NCBI GenBank assembly: GCA_002005505.1
Contig: KV908539.1
Span: 100,001 to 110,000, forward strand
DNA: 10,000 nucleotides
DNA from: Botryococcus braunii
Taxonomy: Eukaryota; Chlorophyta; Trebouxiophyceae
Reading direction: 5' to 3'
The number at the start of each line of letters is the position of its first letter. Position 1 is the stretch's first letter. The notes beneath the pieces are model-generated. The model had not been told where the DNA came from. It searched no databases and saw only the letters and a program-made list of their open reading frames with translations. Shown one piece after another: positions 8,320-10,000 of this stretch. The translations under genes were made by a program, and so were the position numbers.

Positions 8320-8354
8320 GTAAACCGGGTAGATTGGGTAAATTGGGTAAATCA
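8320..8354. repeat. 9-bp tandem repeat near the exon ii donor
   Basis: GGGTAAATT-like units (GGTAAACCG, GGTAGATTG, GGTAAATTG, GGTAAATCA) are repeated four times, 28 bp inside the intron from the donor of exon ii. Confidence 0.85.
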
Positions 8355-8382
8355 GGAGCACAGATTGGGATGTGGGAGAGAC

Positions 8383-8529
8383 CTGTGCCAGCGGGAGCGG
8401 GGCGTGGCTTTGGGCGGAGGAGATGGCGTCGATCATCTTGCCGTACAAGATCGGGACCGCCAAATTAAGCACCCGACCCAGAGCGATGAGCGCCAAGTAC
8501 GCCACCACACTCAGCTTCAGCTTCAGGCT
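8383..8529 (-). CDS. ABCB6-like: ABCB6/HMT-1-like ABC half-transporter, exon ii (first helix of the ABC transmembrane domain)
   Basis: This exon encodes 49 residues. They begin SLKLKLSVVAYLAL, continue with ALGRVLNLAVPILYGKMID and end in APLPLAQ. The hydrophobic stretch is one membrane helix, and a G-R-V-(L/I)-N-(L/V)-x-V-P-I core followed by K-x-I/V-D is typical of the first core helix in ABCB6/HMT-1 proteins, which are half-size ATP-driven exporters of internal membranes and the plasma membrane. The acceptor is GCAG|AGC (AG at 8531-8530); an alternative AAG|CAG three bases upstream would add one Gln. The donor is CAG|GTCTCT (GT at 8382-8381). Both ends are phase 0. The codons are GC-rich, in contrast to the AT-rich and simple-sequence intron around them. 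Reading on past the donor gives IYPIYPIYPVY from a 9-bp intron repeat, which supports ending the exon here. Exon iii follows only after a 5.0-kb intron. Confidence 0.85.
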
Positions 8530-8704
8530 CTGCTTCCCATAAAAAAATTGCTAAGCAATACTATGAAAAGGCAAATTGATTTGCTCAAAAGAACTGGATA
8601 AGACTTTTTTGTTTGGTAGCAATTGGAGCTGATTCCCACATTCCCCACACAAATCTCACCGCCCGAACTGGACCCGTGAATGGGTTGGTGGGGGCTTCGG
8701 AGAG

Positions 8705-8829
<125 letters not shown>

Positions 8830-9128
8830 GGGCGCGTGCCAAAATGCGGGGATGCCAGGTAAGGGGCAAGTTGGATTAAGGCTGTGGTGAGGGAGGAAGG
8901 GGGGGGGGAGTGGATGATCGTTTAGAAGGAACTTCTGCCATGGGTGTATGTGTGCATGTGCAAGAAGCCATGTCTGCGTCTGAAGGTCCAACTCTTGGGG
9001 ACAGGGGGGTAGGGCTGTGTCGTAATGTCTGGACTTGAACGCTTGCAAGGTTTGTACACCTGTTAAAAGGCCATACACAGTGAGCGAGCCAGAAACTCCC
9101 TCCGGTAGCCCAACCCACCTCTTTGTCT

Positions 9129-9137
9129 CGCGCGCGT

Positions 9138-9200
<63 letters not shown>

Positions 9201-9208
9201 ACACACAC

Positions 9209-9239
<31 letters not shown>

Positions 9240-9245
9240 GCGCGC
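9129..9245. repeat. (CA)n microsatellite ending in alternating CG
   Basis: A short CGCGCG, then CA repeat from 9139 with two ACC slips near 9199-9209, then about 20 bp of pure CG (9225-9245). With the TG tract at 8707-8802 it forms an inverted pair about 340 bp apart. Confidence 0.96.
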
Positions 9246-9267
9246 ACCATGCGGCCCCACACACGCA

Positions 9268-9275
9268 GGGGGGGG

Positions 9276-9343
<68 letters not shown>

Positions 9344-9344
9344 G
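9268..9344. repeat. 77-base polypurine tract: poly-G, (GA)n, poly-G
   Basis: Only A and G from 9268 to 9344: a G run, about 57 bp of GA repeat with one slip, and a 12-base G run. It sits 40 bp inside the intron from the exon i donor. Confidence 0.96.
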
Positions 9345-9384
9345 CGTGGGTGGGGGATAGAGAGGGATAGAAGGTCAAGTACAC

Positions 9385-9544
9385 CTCTGGTTTCACATAT
9401 TGAAGAACTTTGAGCATGATCTTGCGGTAATCAGGTTTCGGGACGTCATCTGGAGTTGGGAGGCCCCGTCCCGCTTCGACGTCCGGCCTAGTAGACTGAA
9501 GCAAGGGCTCCGATGTACCGCCTGCTTCTGAAGCTGACTGCCTC
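9385..9544 (-). CDS. ABCB6-like: ABCB6/HMT-1-like ABC half-transporter, internal exon i (linker before the ABC transmembrane domain)
   Basis: This is the first exon of the gene visible in the window. It encodes about 53 residues: a Ser/Gly/Pro-rich, probably disordered linker containing EPLLQ, followed by DYRKIMLKVLQYVKPE. In ABCB6/HMT-1 proteins a charged linker and a short amphipathic helix ending in Y-(V/L)-(W/K)-P lead into the first helix of the transmembrane domain, and the last residues here fit that position. The donor is GAG|GTGTAC (GT at 9384-9383) in phase 0, which joins exon ii in frame. The acceptor is less certain. The choice is CCAG|GAGG, with the first base completing a codon from the previous exon, but AG dinucleotides a few bases downstream (before 9541 or near 9537) would also work. 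An ATG further upstream in the same frame (9564) could in principle be a start, but this family has a long N-terminal region, so an internal exon is more likely. The earlier exons are beyond the right edge. Confidence 0.66.
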
Positions 9545-10000
9545 CTGGTCCCCAAGCATAACACCCTTTGAAGTACAATTCACTCAGGCCCTTTAAAGTA
9601 CAAGCCCTTTGAAAATCAACTCCCACAAGCTACAGCGTGGCCATGTTGTATTGTCATTCTACAGTGAGCTATGACTACGAAAGCACAGTCCCGTGGTACC
9701 AAAATCCCAGCTGAAATCCAGACACATCTGGTACCCCACTCTCCCACCTGGTACCCACAGAGGCCCCTTGGACCCGCACTCATACACATGGTACCCCCAC
9801 TAACACCCGGTACCCACACTCACACTGGTGCACACACAGGTGCCACGATCACCCAGCACCGCGCTTCCCCCTACACACCCAACTAATACCATTCACCCAC
9901 CTAATCCCCCTCACTTGTACTTGTACCCCCACTTACACATGTACTTGTACTTGTTACGCGCACTAATGCCCGGTACCACCACTTACACATGTACTTGTAC
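9545..10000 (-). other. Intron upstream of exon i (partial)
   Basis: This stretch precedes exon i on the coding strand. It holds a small CCCTTTGAAGTACAA repeat (two copies and a partial third, 9563-9612) and, from about 9725, a C-rich region with many GGTACC boxes. No earlier transporter exon was recognised in it. Confidence 0.5.
9725..10000. repeat. GGTACC-rich tandem repeat region, open at the right edge
   Basis: GGTACC recurs at 9730, 9750, 9790, 9809 and 9970, in C/A-rich surroundings. At the far right a 50-bp unit is clear: CACTTACACATGTACTTGTA occurs at 9930 and again at 9980. The left part is an older, irregular form of the same CACT/GTACC vocabulary. The array continues beyond the window. 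Confidence 0.75.

Overview
The window is eukaryotic nuclear DNA with one recognisable gene, on the minus strand. It reads from right to left and is cut by both window edges. Six short exons (62 to about 160 bp, and one of 215 bp) were found by translating the minus strand around AG/GT borders. They encode about 258 consecutive residues of an ABC half-transporter of the HMT-1/ABCB6 type: the end of the N-terminal linker and most of the first part of the ABC transmembrane domain. In transcription order they are 9544-9385, 8529-8383, 3350-3238, 2216-2141, 981-767 and 412-351. Every intron is GT-AG, the codon phases agree at all five internal junctions, and the joined protein matches the family in order with no obvious gap. 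The nucleotide-binding domain (Walker A, signature, Walker B) is not in the window and should lie beyond position 1. The N-terminal TMD0-like region should lie beyond position 10000.

Everything else is intron, and it is extremely rich in repeats. Each of the five complete introns contains a long CA/TG microsatellite, often joined to CT/GA or alternating CG tracts. The longest open reading frames in the window are poly-Thr-His, poly-Cys-Val, poly-Leu-Ser or poly-Arg-Glu translations of these tracts and are not genes. There are also several minisatellites: 81 bp x 3 (111-350), about 100 bp x 5 (901-1407), about 58 bp x 5 (2358-2646), 31-32 bp x 8 (4241-4485), 31 bp x 7 (8066-8272) and a 50-bp unit at the right edge. 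The 5.0-kb intron (3351-8382) contains two diverged head-to-tail copies of a 1.5-1.7-kb segment (about 4615-6315 and 6335-7790), a probable third fragment near 3665-3725, and an exact 42-bp palindrome (7869-7910).

The most unusual structure is the roughly 100-bp minisatellite whose first unit is the 5' part of the 215-bp exon together with its splice acceptor. The repeat therefore lays four further, decaying copies of an acceptor and exon start in the intron just upstream.

The organism cannot be fixed from this window. Large introns, short phase-consistent exons and an ABCB6/HMT-1-type transporter suit an animal or a large-genome protist or alga. There is no sign of bacterial or organelle coding. 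I saw no tRNA, rRNA, CRISPR array, intact transposase or reverse transcriptase. Family assignments come from remembered motif knowledge, not from a search.
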